Positions 25,629-32,376 of a DNA stretch of 64,000 nucleotides are shown here, one piece after another (within the stretch, counting starts at the first letter, position 1; the number at the start of each line of letters is the position of its first letter). The notes under the pieces are model-generated. The model ran no database searches. It was not told the origin of the DNA and was given only the letters and a program-made list of their open reading frames with translations. This DNA comes from Chitinophagaceae bacterium (lineage in GTDB: Bacteria; Bacteroidota; Bacteroidia; Chitinophagales; Chitinophagaceae). Where the stretch lies: positions 882,501 to 946,500 of the forward strand of contig JADKJC010000002.1 in assembly GCA_016722465.1 (NCBI GenBank). The letters run 5' to 3'. A program made the translations under genes and the position numbers.

Positions 25629-25700
25629 CGGATGAAGAAAGATTCGAACTTTCAACCTTGTGCCTAACAAACACTTGCTCTGCCATTGAGCTATTCATCC
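25629..25700 (-). tRNA. tRNA-Asn(GTT)-like
   Basis: Acceptor GGATGAA/TTCATCC, D-arm GCTC-AATGGCA-GAGC, anticodon loop TTGTTAG (GTT), T-arm GAAAG-TTCGAAT-CTTTC, discriminator G. The outermost anticodon-stem pair is an A-A mismatch. Confidence 0.82.
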
Positions 25701-25717
25701 ATTTACTTTTTTGTCTG

Positions 25718-25802
25718 AACGGAGATTTGGGTGGATTAAAAAGATTATGAAATTTTAATTCACCAATCCTTGCAATCCAATCAATCTTTTAAAATCTCCG
25801 TT
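25718..25802 (-). ncRNA. 85-nt structured element inside the tRNA array
   Basis: Closed by a perfect 11-bp terminal stem (AACGGAGATTT and AAATCTCCGTT). Inside, GGTGAATTAAAA (minus strand) pairs with TTTTAATCCACC through 11 of 12 positions plus one wobble, capped by a loop containing TTCATAA. It has tRNA-like overall length but no D- or T-arm motif. The strand is assigned by analogy with the flanking tRNAs. It could be a tRNA-derived or Y-RNA-like RNA, or a degenerate gene. Confidence 0.45.
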
Positions 25803-25813
25803 GCGACAATTCG

Positions 25814-25884
25814 TTGGTCCGCAGGGACTCGAACCCTGACCCCGGATTAAAAGTCCGGTACATCTACCATTGAGCTACGAACCA
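25814..25884 (-). tRNA. tRNA-Lys(TTT)-like
   Basis: Acceptor TGGTTCG/CGGACCA with U1-A72, anticodon arm CCGGA-CTTTTAA-TCCGG (TTT), T-arm CAGGG-TTCGAGT-CCCTG, discriminator A. The D-stem is weak: GCTC faces GATG, leaving two mismatches. The variable region is only 3 nt. This is an aberrant but recognisable Lys tRNA. Confidence 0.78.
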
Positions 25885-25889
25885 ATTTG

Positions 25890-25962
25890 TGATGACTGAT
25901 AGATTCGAACTATCAACTTCTATCGTATCAGGATAGTACTCTGCCAATTGAGTTAAATCATC
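25890..25962 (-). tRNA. tRNA-Ile(GAT)-like
   Basis: Acceptor GATGATT/AGTCATC, D-arm ACTC-AATTGGCA-GAGT, anticodon arm CTATC-CTGATAC-GATAG (GAT), T-arm GATAG-TTCGAAT-CTATC, discriminator A. It is 73 nt with canonical lengths. Confidence 0.85.
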
Positions 25963-25976
25963 AAATTTGTTTTTAG

Positions 25977-26049
25977 TTGGCCTGAACAGGTTCGAACTGT
26001 TAACCTTGAACGTATAAGGTTCCTGCTCTTACCATTGAGCTACAGGCCA
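25977..26049 (-). tRNA. tRNA-Ile(TAT)-like
   Basis: Acceptor TGGCCTG/CAGGCCA (U1-A72), D-arm GCTC-AATGGTAA-GAGC, anticodon loop CTTATAC (TAT), T-arm AACAG-TTCGAAC-CTGTT, discriminator A. A UAU anticodon reading AUA is rare in bacteria, which normally modify a CAU tRNA. Confidence 0.8.
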
Positions 26050-26059
26050 TTTTACTTTG

Positions 26060-26186
26060 TTGCGGCCACAGGATTACTCACATCATATTTATTTAATTTT
26101 TGCGTTCGTGAATTCCGCTTCGCTCCATTTCGAACCTGCATCTACCGGCTTATGAGACCGGTGTGTTACCATTACACCAAACCACA
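26060..26186 (-). tRNA. CAT-anticodon tRNA with 55-nt insertion in the T-loop
   Basis: Acceptor TGTGGTT/GGCCGCA pairs at all seven positions (three G-U), D-arm GTGT-AATGGTA-ACAC, anticodon arm CCGGT-CTCATAA-GCCGG (CAT: Met or lysidine-Ile). The 5' T-stem GCAGG and TTCGA are followed by 55 extra nt (plus-strand 26075-26129) before ATCCTGT completes the T-loop and stem. Removing the insert gives a complete 72-nt tRNA. Confidence 0.65.
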
Positions 26187-26195
26187 ATTATTTTG

Positions 26196-26268
26196 TTGGT
26201 TTAGAAAGATTTGAACTTTCATTTCTTCATTCGTATTGAATTGTTCTTATCCATTGAACTATAAACCA
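26196..26268 (-). tRNA. tRNA-Arg(ACG)-like
   Basis: Perfect acceptor TGGTTTA/TAAACCA (U1-A72), D-arm GTTC-AATGGATAA-GAAC, anticodon loop ATACGAA (ACG), T-arm GAAAG-TTCAAAT-CTTTC, discriminator A. It is 73 nt. One mismatch sits at the base of the anticodon stem. Confidence 0.8.
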
Positions 26269-26273
26269 TCATT

Positions 26274-26368
26274 GTGCGACTTCCAGATTTGAACTGAAAA
26301 CATTCACCCTGTGCTTACCTCTCAGAAAGAGAGGAGGCTGAATGTGTTACCTGTTACACCAAGCCGCA
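26274..26368 (-). tRNA. tRNA-Glu(TTC)-like with enlarged anticodon arm
   Basis: Acceptor TGCGGCT/AGTCGCA (U1-A72), D-arm GTGT-AACAGGTA-ACAC, T-arm TTCAG-TTCAAAT-CTGGA. The middle is 22 nt too long: an outer helix ATTCA/TGAAT at the normal anticodon-stem position encloses an internal loop and an inner hairpin CCTCT-CTTTCTG-AGAGG, whose 7-nt loop presents TTC. Either the anticodon arm has been extended or a hairpin was inserted. The discriminator is C. Confidence 0.6.
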
Positions 26369-26370
26369 TT

Positions 26371-26443
26371 GGTTGTCTTCGGGGATCGAACCCTGTTCTT
26401 TGCATCCACAATGCAGCACTTTACCAGATAAGCTAAAGACAAC
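26371..26443 (-). tRNA. tRNA-His(GTG)-like
   Basis: Acceptor GTTGTCT/AGACAAC, D-arm GCTT-ATCTGGTA-AAGT, anticodon loop TTGTGGA (GTG), T-loop TTCGATC with only three clear T-stem pairs, discriminator C as in normal tRNA-His. The genomic base before position 1 is T, not G, so the usual G-1 is not encoded. First member of the array. Confidence 0.75.
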
Positions 26444-26510
26444 ATATTCGCAGCAGTGTGTTTCACCTGCTGCTGTTTTCATACCGGTTGTTTTGGGGTT
26501 ACTGATTTTT

Positions 26511-26551
26511 TAACAAAAGCAGTCCCGGTGCATCTCCCGGGATACTGCTTT
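26511..26551 (-). terminator. Hairpin upstream of the tRNA array
   Basis: Stem AAAGCAG + TCCCGG / CCGGGA + CTGCTTT with a 2-nt bulge. On the minus strand it is followed by TTTTG. It could end the transcript of the two micro-ORFs before the array begins. A second hairpin GCAGCAG/CTGCTGC (26451-26475) lies directly before tRNA-His. Confidence 0.5.
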
Positions 26552-26572
26552 GTATTCCTCCTCTGCAATGCG

Positions 26573-26659
26573 TTAAAAATTTCCTGTCCTGTTTCTTATT
26601 TTACTTTGCAGTAATGCCATTGCTGAACGAATGATCAATACAGCGATGATGAATTTCAT
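26573..26659 (-). CDS. Micro-ORF, 28-residue hydrophobic peptide
   Basis: Reads MKFIIAVLIIRSAMALLQ, then a basic tail ending TGNF. One short hydrophobic helix. It begins 17 bp after the stop of another micro-ORF of similar design and ends just before a terminator-like hairpin. Size and composition recall small membrane proteins or type I toxin peptides, but no family is recognised. Confidence 0.35.
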   Translation of the reverse strand: MKFIIAVLIIRSAMALLQSKIRNRTGNF

Positions 26660-26676
26660 ATCAGTTCATTTTAAAG

Positions 26677-26781
26677 TTATTTCTTACGCTGTTTTAATAT
26701 TTTCGGTTTTGGTTCTTCACACATTTTTATGATCAGGCGTACCAGCAATATTAAAATATGAATGATGTGCATTGTTTCCAT
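26677..26781 (-). CDS. Micro-ORF, 34-residue hydrophobic peptide with basic tail
   Basis: Starts METMHIIHILILLVRLIIKM (single hydrophobic helix), then an acidic-proline turn and a Lys/Arg-rich end (KILKQRKK). A longer in-frame reading from 26901 runs through a strong hairpin and is unlikely. Lies just downstream of the 26826-26857 terminator and 17 bp ahead of the 28-residue micro-ORF, suggesting a two-peptide unit. Confidence 0.35.
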   Translation of the reverse strand: METMHIIHILILLVRLIIKMCEEPKPKILKQRKK

Positions 26782-26825
26782 GTTTGCCTCCTTTGTTATT
26801 TTACCGGCAGGCTTAGATGAAACAA

Positions 26826-26857
26826 AAAGCCCGGCCATTTTAATTTGGCCGGGCTTT
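26826..26857 (-). terminator. Strong terminator hairpin
   Basis: 12-bp inverted repeat AAGCCCGGCCA/TGGCCGGGCTT with a short A/T loop. On the minus strand it is followed by TTTTTGTTT. It lies about 20 bp past the stop of the 50-codon frame at 26877. Confidence 0.7.
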
Positions 26858-26876
26858 ACTATCGCTGAAACACTTG

Positions 26877-27029
26877 TCAGGTGTGCGTTTGTATATACCA
26901 CGGCTTTGTGTATGGATACAGATTACCCAGTCCGGCCTCAAAACATTTACTGTTGCTTTGCTCCGTTGCCAACCACCTATTGGTTGAATGCTGTAATCGT
27001 ATTGCTGTTATTCTTTTTTGTTGCTGCAT
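26877..27029 (-). CDS. Possible 50-residue protein
   Basis: Frame from the ATG at 27029 to the TGA at 26877, beginning MQQQKRITAIRLQHSTNRWL and ending with an aromatic-rich NLYPYTKPWYIQTHT. No domain recognised. Support comes mainly from position between two minus-strand terminators (27105-27135 and 26826-26857). It could equally be non-coding RNA sequence. Confidence 0.25.
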   Translation of the reverse strand: MQQQKRITAIRLQHSTNRWLATEQSNSKCFEAGLGNLYPYTKPWYIQTHT

Positions 27030-27104
27030 TAATTTTTTATTTTCAATACTGTTTAATTCAAATAATTTTTTATGCTTTCCTTCTCCCCTTCAGGATGGGA
27101 GCGT

Positions 27105-27135
27105 AATAAAAAACCCCGAATGTTACTTCGGGGCC
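27105..27135 (-). terminator. Terminator of the 27.2-kb small unit
   Basis: Stem CCCCGAA/TTCGGGG with TGTTAC loop; on the minus strand it is followed by six T. Confidence 0.75.
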
Positions 27136-27164
27136 TTCGCTATTTAGTGTTGGTAAATCCTTTT

Positions 27165-27257
27165 TTACGCATCCACAGAACATGCCCCGAAAACTGTAAA
27201 GTCCGCTATCGGACTCCCCCAGTTTTTTGATTCGATATGTAAATTGGTGTGTAGCAT
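27165..27257 (-). CDS. Possible 30-residue peptide in its own transcription unit
   Basis: Frame MLHTNLHIESKNWGSP... ending SVDA with TAA at 27165, 30 residues, protein-like composition with no signal or membrane segment. Preceded 30 bp upstream by a good TTTG-21-CATCTTTG promoter match and followed by a T-tailed terminator. The coding sequence contains a nested hairpin (AAAACTG...CAGTTTT around GTCCG/CGGAC, 27190-27236), so an RNA function is an alternative. Confidence 0.4.
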   Translation of the reverse strand: MLHTNLHIESKNWGSPIADFTVFGACSVDA

Positions 27258-27286
27258 GTTTTGTTATTGCATTTTGTTTTGCGTTG

Positions 27287-27319
27287 CAAAGATGAATTTA
27301 TTTTTTTGATGTAACCAAA
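27287..27319 (-). promoter_or_regulatory. Bacteroidota-type promoter
   Basis: Minus strand TTTG (27319-27316), 21-nt spacer, CATCTTTG (27294-27287), seven of eight matches to TAnnTTTG. It sits in strongly A+T-rich DNA and points to the 30-residue unit. Confidence 0.5.
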
Positions 27320-27412
27320 TAAATTTTAAAATATTTTAAAATTTTATTTTTAGAATAAAAATAAACATCGTTGGAACACCTGTATTATCAATAGTTCCAG
27401 GCTATTCAAAAA

Positions 27413-30400
27413 TTATTTTAAATCAATGGGCCAGTTCAGTTCGCCGATCTCTATTTCTCCTGATTGATTATCCAGTACTGCATTTTCAATAGAAATTTGT
27501 TGATCTTCTTTTCCAAAATTCTTAAATGAAATGATCCTAACGTAACAGGGTATGCCTGCATAATAGTTACCATAGTAATTTGTGTTGATCGTGTATTTGC
27601 CATTCCTGGCGGCATTTACCTGGTATTCGACAGGGGTGCAATTGTAATAGTAATTATCGCAGGTTATCATGCCGCCATTTTTTGTAACTGGCTGAAACCG
27701 CATTGCGGTATACCCCCCGGGTTCCCTTACTTTAATATCACCGAAATAACTTTGATTGCAATCCACTATTATTCGAAGATCTGCTTTGACAGGTTGTATC
27801 AACCCTGCCGGCAAAAAACCAGTATCCAGTTGTGCTTTATGCATGTTTACAATTGCATTCAATTCTTTCAACATTATAGTTTTCAAGTTTATATATGCAT
27901 ATTCCTGGCCGGCCATATTTAGTTGTATAGCGGCAAATAAAGTAGTGGCAGCCTGCTGGTAAAGGCCCTGCTGATAATAGGCCCATGCAAGATTGCGGCG
28001 TAAGGTTAGTTGTTGGGGGTTTTCCGATAACAGTTGTTCATAGATAGCAGTTGCTTCTTTAAAATTTCCCCAGCTTTCCAGTATGTAAGCCATGGCAATA
28101 TCTACCTGCATACTTCCATTAGCAGCCTCCGGGGCATTCATAAGAATATCCATGGCCGCTTCTTTTTTGCCCAGTTTGAAAAATGCATCTGCCATATCAA
28201 AATAAAAGCCAGGGACTTCAGTGTACTGCTCAGCCAATGCATTATATGCCATCAGCTTTTCATTTACTGCAGCTTCTTTCCATTCGGTCAAATAATCTTC
28301 ATCTTCTGCATCAGATAATTTGTATTTACGGTTATAGTGATGGTAATTGTAATAATACTTGGTTCCTTTTTTTGTATTGATAACAATAACCCCATTTGCG
28401 CCACGACTTCCAAAAATGGCTGTAGCAGAAGCATCTTTTAATACAGAGATATCATTGATGTCATTCGGATTTACTATTTGATTGATATTACCATCAACAG
28501 CAATTCCATCCAGCACATATAGTGGCTGGTTGTTTGAACTAAAGCTTGATGCTCCTCTTATGGATACCCTTGGCGATGAACCAAAAGCACCTGTTGCATT
28601 TGTTATTTGTACTCCTGCTACTCTTCCTTCCAAAGCCTGTTCTACTGTCCTGTATGTACCAAGGCGATCTCCGTTTATATAGGCAACAGATCCCGTTAAG
28701 CTCCTTTTCATACTTGTGCCGTAGCCAACCACCACTACTTCCTGTAAAGCATTTGATCTCATGTCCAGGCCCAATGCTTTTCCCTGTATAGATGTTGCTG
28801 GTAATTGTGGATCACTTTGGTTCCTTTCGGATATGGTCAATTTATCTTTGTAAAATTCTTCCCTGTTCAGTGTGATCATGCTTGTGTTGGGATCCAATTT
28901 TTTATTGATGGTATTATAATTATTCACAATAGTATTCAGCCGCTCATAATCATCAGCCTTATGTTTTTGTCTTCGTTGCCACCGGGTATCTTTTATTACA
29001 AAATTCATTTGCCTGCATTCATCTTCCAGGTCTTTAGGCGGAGCAATATTGTATTTCACATAATCGGATGCTTTTTCCAATACAATAAAAGCAGTGTTGT
29101 AAGTCACAACCTTTTCTTTCAATCCAAATTCAAGTATATTCTCCCAGTTATAGTGATTGGAGATACCTGCAAAACTGTTAAGCATGTTAACTCTTTCGAT
29201 ACCTTCACTTGTACAAATATCATTATTCAACACAATAGTATCTACCTGCCTTATCTGGTTACTGTTACCAAAGTGCAGGTATACCGTATCGTTTAACCTT
29301 CCTGTTGTTCCGTTAAATAACATGAATCCAGACAATTGAACGGGTATATCCTGCTCTACAATTGTTTTACCGTTGGCAGAAGTAATGTTAAGCAGCCAGT
29401 TGTCTGCAGTACTGGTAGCTGTAATGGCTTCTGCAATGCTGTTGTTTGCAAGATTAATAACTTTGCCGCCATTCGATCCAATAGTTTCCTGTAAGCCCTG
29501 AAAGTTAAAATGCTCACTGCTGTTCACACAATACAGCAACCCTTTTCCAATAGTTGGTTTTCTTTTTCTATAGGTGTTGATGCCATCTGAAAATAAGAGG
29601 AACATGTCTGACTGCGTCTGTGATATATCAATGCAACCCAATTGTGTTGCACCGCCATACTGGAGATCATTTAAATATTTCTTCCAGTTTTTTTCTGAAG
29701 GTTTGGTAAGATAGAAAGTGGCCGTATCTTTTATTGAATAATTAAATGGAATAATAGTGAGCCTGGAAATATGGTGATAGCCAATAAGCTGCTGCAGGAA
29801 ACTGATCTCTTTTTTAATATTCCGTTTTCCTGCAGAATTAGAGATATCCCAAAAAACGGTGAGGTCCGAGGGACTGACCGGGTAGGAAACAGGGCAGAAA
29901 GAATGATGCCTTAACGCAAAGTATTTTTGTGCTCCATCGTCAGCACATGCGGTATGTGTTACAGCCCGCAATGGAATGGAGAATTCAACGGGCTGCTTAA
30001 TTAATAAATGCTGTGTGGCCCATTGCAATTGTTGTGTTTCTGTGCCACCCGAAAAGAAATGACCAGCAATGAGGCCGGCAGTTTTTATAGTTTCAAAGCC
30101 TTGCCTCTTTGCCAGGATGTTGAGAGAAAAATTTTCACAGATATCTGTAATCTTAAAAGGCAGGCTGTACCGCAGTTCATTGTTAACTAGGGGCAATACT
30201 TCCTGTATTGTGATGGTAACACTTCTTGTACCTTTTGCAGGAACAGGATAAATGTGTAAACTGTAATTATTGCCGTACTCTAATTTTAATATGGCAGGAT
30301 CAACCCTTTTTCCGACAATGGTATTATAAACGTTGGTAGCCTTCCATTTTTCTTCAATGGATCCATCCCTGTATTGTCCATTCAGCATTAACTGAAAGGC

Positions 30401-30628
30401 TGTGACAGCCTGTCCCGGCATCAATTGAAATAGCTGCAGCCCTTCTATTTCCTGTGGGTTGGGGTTATAAAACTCCAGCTCCATGAACGTGGTGGCTGTA
30501 AAATAATTTGCTTTGATAGTGATATTGCAGGTTTTTAACTGCATGGGTTTGTCCCATTGCCTGTTCTGTGCTTCAACTGATGAAGTAAGCCATATTGTAA
30601 TGGCGAAGGATAAAAATAGTTTTCTCAT
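27413..30628 (-). CDS. VIT / TonB-plug (SusC-like) / TPR fusion protein
   Basis: 1071 residues, exported (signal MRKLFLSFAITIWLTSSVEA). Residues about 25-170 form a VIT-type domain (MELEFYNPNPQEIEGLQLFQL, IVGKRVDPAILKLEYGNNYSLHIYPVPAKGTR) and about 235-400 resemble a vWA fold. Around 615-750 is a SusC-type plug: LQEVVVVGYGTSMKRSLTGS, GRVAGVQITNA, VSIRGASSF, PLYVLDGIAVDG and SVLKDASATAIFGSRGANGV. No beta-barrel follows. Instead come TPR-like repeats (about 800-900) and a C-terminal DUF2135-like beta domain. It is probably a periplasmic or surface scaffold. The plug may serve as a protein-binding module (inference). Confidence 0.75.
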   Translation of the reverse strand: MRKLFLSFAITIWLTSSVEAQNRQWDKPMQLKTCNITIKANYFTATTFMELEFYNPNPQEIEGLQLFQLMPGQAVTAFQLMLNGQYRDGSIEEKWKATNVYNTIVGKRVDPAILKLEYGNNYSLHIYPVPAKGTRSVTITIQEVLPLVNNELRYSLPFKITDICENFSLNILAKRQGFETIKTAGLIAGHFFSGGTETQQLQWATQHLLIKQPVEFSIPLRAVTHTACADDGAQKYFALRHHSFCPVSYPVSPSDLTVFWDISNSAGKRNIKKEISFLQQLIGYHHISRLTIIPFNYSIKDTATFYLTKPSEKNWKKYLNDLQYGGATQLGCIDISQTQSDMFLLFSDGINTYRKRKPTIGKGLLYCVNSSEHFNFQGLQETIGSNGGKVINLANNSIAEAITATSTADNWLLNITSANGKTIVEQDIPVQLSGFMLFNGTTGRLNDTVYLHFGNSNQIRQVDTIVLNNDICTSEGIERVNMLNSFAGISNHYNWENILEFGLKEKVVTYNTAFIVLEKASDYVKYNIAPPKDLEDECRQMNFVIKDTRWQRRQKHKADDYERLNTIVNNYNTINKKLDPNTSMITLNREEFYKDKLTISERNQSDPQLPATSIQGKALGLDMRSNALQEVVVVGYGTSMKRSLTGSVAYINGDRLGTYRTVEQALEGRVAGVQITNATGAFGSSPRVSIRGASSFSSNNQPLYVLDGIAVDGNINQIVNPNDINDISVLKDASATAIFGSRGANGVIVINTKKGTKYYYNYHHYNRKYKLSDAEDEDYLTEWKEAAVNEKLMAYNALAEQYTEVPGFYFDMADAFFKLGKKEAAMDILMNAPEAANGSMQVDIAMAYILESWGNFKEATAIYEQLLSENPQQLTLRRNLAWAYYQQGLYQQAATTLFAAIQLNMAGQEYAYINLKTIMLKELNAIVNMHKAQLDTGFLPAGLIQPVKADLRIIVDCNQSYFGDIKVREPGGYTAMRFQPVTKNGGMITCDNYYYNCTPVEYQVNAARNGKYTINTNYYGNYYAGIPCYVRIISFKNFGKEDQQISIENAVLDNQSGEIEIGELNWPIDLK

Positions 30629-30736
30629 AATCCAGCTTTAAATAGCCGGATGCGGTAGGGAAATAAATTACATAGTGAATAAAATATTTTTTTAAAAAAG
30701 GATTCTTGCAAAATCGTAAAACAGATCGATTTAATT

Positions 30737-31099
30737 TTAATAAGGCAGTGAAAGATAATTTTTATTGTTATGCATGTCATTAAACGGCACATTCAAAAAA
30801 TTCGGCTTTCCATACAACCACTCATAACTACCCAGCCAGAGTTCGCATTTTTTTACAAACTCAAGCTCCCATGTTTGGCTGATGATGGTTTGCTGTTCAC
30901 CTGCTGAGGCAAGAAAATTTTTAAGCCCTGCATCAAAGTAAGGGATAGATAAAATAAATTCCTGTACTTCCTGTGCTGTTGCTTTTGAATACAGGGCAAG
31001 GTTTAAAGAATGTGGGTTTTGTTTTCGATGCAGATGAATCGTAACACTCATTTTCTTTTGGATGATATCGAGTAAATATTCTTTTGTTATGGATTGCAT
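30737..31099 (-). CDS. Hypothetical protein, about 120 residues
   Basis: From the ATG at 31099: MQSITKEYLLDIIQKKMSVT, then a mixed alpha/beta sequence with no signal peptide or membrane segment, ending NNKNYLSLPY. I do not recognise the family. It lies 17 bp downstream of the PA0069-type radical SAM gene on the same strand, so it is probably co-transcribed. An earlier start at 31174 would overlap that gene and is less likely. Confidence 0.55.
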   Translation of the reverse strand: MQSITKEYLLDIIQKKMSVTIHLHRKQNPHSLNLALYSKATAQEVQEFILSIPYFDAGLKNFLASAGEQQTIISQTWELEFVKKCELWLGSYEWLYGKPNFLNVPFNDMHNNKNYLSLPY

Positions 31100-31116
31100 G
31101 GTTGATGATTTTAAAA

Positions 31117-32265
31117 TTAAAATAATTTTCCCTGTTCGCCGGGTCGTTTGAATAAGGTTGTGTTGAGGCTCCACTCTTCAGCATTCATTCCATAAAGCTT
31201 GCCATACTTTTTATACTGCTGTGCCACCATTTGTGCTATGTTGCCTTCGCCCCTCATGCGTACGCCCCACCTTGTATCGTTCACTTTTCCATCGTGGCTT
31301 TGTTCAATCAAATGCCAAACCTTATCGGCATGGTTGGGGAAATTTTTATACAACCAGTCGTGAAATAAAAATTTAATGGCGCCATTTAAACGGATGAAAG
31401 TGTAAGCAGTAAAAGTTGCGCCGTTGTCCGATGCGGCTTTCATGATGCGTTGCATTTCATGTTCGTTCAGTCCTGGTATCATCGGCCCCATCATAATACC
31501 CATGCGTACGCCGGCGCTGCTGAGTTCGTTGATCACTTTTAGTTTTTGTTTGGCGGTGGTGGTACGCGGCTCCATGATCCTGCGCAGGTCTTCATTAAAA
31601 GAAGTGATGCTGACCATGGCAGATACAATTTTTTTCTTCGCCATTTCCTGCAGCACATCTTTGTCTTTTAATATCCAACTGTTTTTGGTGAGAATACCTA
31701 CTGGCTGATTGAACTCGTTGCATACTTCCAGCAAGCCTCTTGTTAAACGGTATTGCTGTTCGGCGGGCTGGTAGCAATCGGTATTACCGCTGAGCATGAT
31801 GGGGGTAGCATCCCACTTTGGGTGCATTAAAAATTTACGCAGCAACTGCGGTGCATTTTTTTTTATGATGATTTTGCGTTCAAAATCAAGGCCGGCGCTG
31901 TAACCCCAGTATTCATGCACATTACGGGCATAACAGTAAATGCAGCCATGTTCACAACCGGCATAGGGATTCATACTGTAACTCATGCCTACATCCTTGC
32001 TTTCTACTTTGTTGACGATGGTCTTGCTTTGCTGCTCCAGGTAGCTTGTTGGCACATTGCTTTCTTCCCAGTCATCAATGCTTTCCACATGTTCTTTTGT
32101 TTGTTCATCTTTTAAAAAACGGTTCTTGGTATTGATCTGTGCGCCACGCCCATGGATGTACTGGTCGGGCCGTTGTGTTTCTTCACCCCCGGGTAATTTT
32201 TCCGGCTGCACTTCATGGCTTACCGGCTTCACCTTGTGATGATCCTGTTTTAATATATTGATCAT
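31117..32265 (-). CDS. PA0069/SplB-like radical SAM protein
   Basis: About 382 residues from the ATG at 32265 (MINILKQDHHKVKPV). The radical-SAM cluster motif is NPYAGCEHGCIYCYAR (CxxxCxxC), followed by LSGNTDCYQPAE, LTKNSWILKD and PGLNEHEMQ. This is the PA0069 family, related to spore photoproduct lyase by fold, whose reaction is not known to me. The N-terminal GRGAQINTKNRFL is family-typical. The 2H phosphoesterase lies upstream on the same strand. Nearby umuD/umuC and DUF72 genes suggest a damage-related neighbourhood. Confidence 0.85.
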   Translation of the reverse strand: MINILKQDHHKVKPVSHEVQPEKLPGGEETQRPDQYIHGRGAQINTKNRFLKDEQTKEHVESIDDWEESNVPTSYLEQQSKTIVNKVESKDVGMSYSMNPYAGCEHGCIYCYARNVHEYWGYSAGLDFERKIIIKKNAPQLLRKFLMHPKWDATPIMLSGNTDCYQPAEQQYRLTRGLLEVCNEFNQPVGILTKNSWILKDKDVLQEMAKKKIVSAMVSITSFNEDLRRIMEPRTTTAKQKLKVINELSSAGVRMGIMMGPMIPGLNEHEMQRIMKAASDNGATFTAYTFIRLNGAIKFLFHDWLYKNFPNHADKVWHLIEQSHDGKVNDTRWGVRMRGEGNIAQMVAQQYKKYGKLYGMNAEEWSLNTTLFKRPGEQGKLF

Positions 32266-32314
32266 AATAAGTTGTGTTTTGATGGTGACGTTGATTGCTG
32301 CATAAAGAGATAAA

Positions 32315-32339
32315 GTACAAGAGTGCGACGCCACTGAAG
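32315..32339 (+). repeat. Dispersed GTACAAG-TGCGACGCC repeat, copy B
   Basis: GTACAAGAGTGCGACGCCACTGAAG, 23 of 25 positions shared with copy A at 18919. Confidence 0.55.
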
Positions 32340-32376
32340 TTGAACAATGGTAGATGGCTTGGTACATAAAAATTTC

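Noticed and set aside
25405..26443. Possible CRISPR array because of regularly spaced similar units
   Set aside because: Units are tRNAs with different sequences and clear cloverleaf pairing; no identical repeats or cas genes.
27190..27236. tmRNA, RNase P RNA or known riboswitch at the nested hairpin
   Set aside because: None of the conserved sequences of these RNAs was recognised; the hairpin lies inside a 30-codon frame with its own promoter and terminator.
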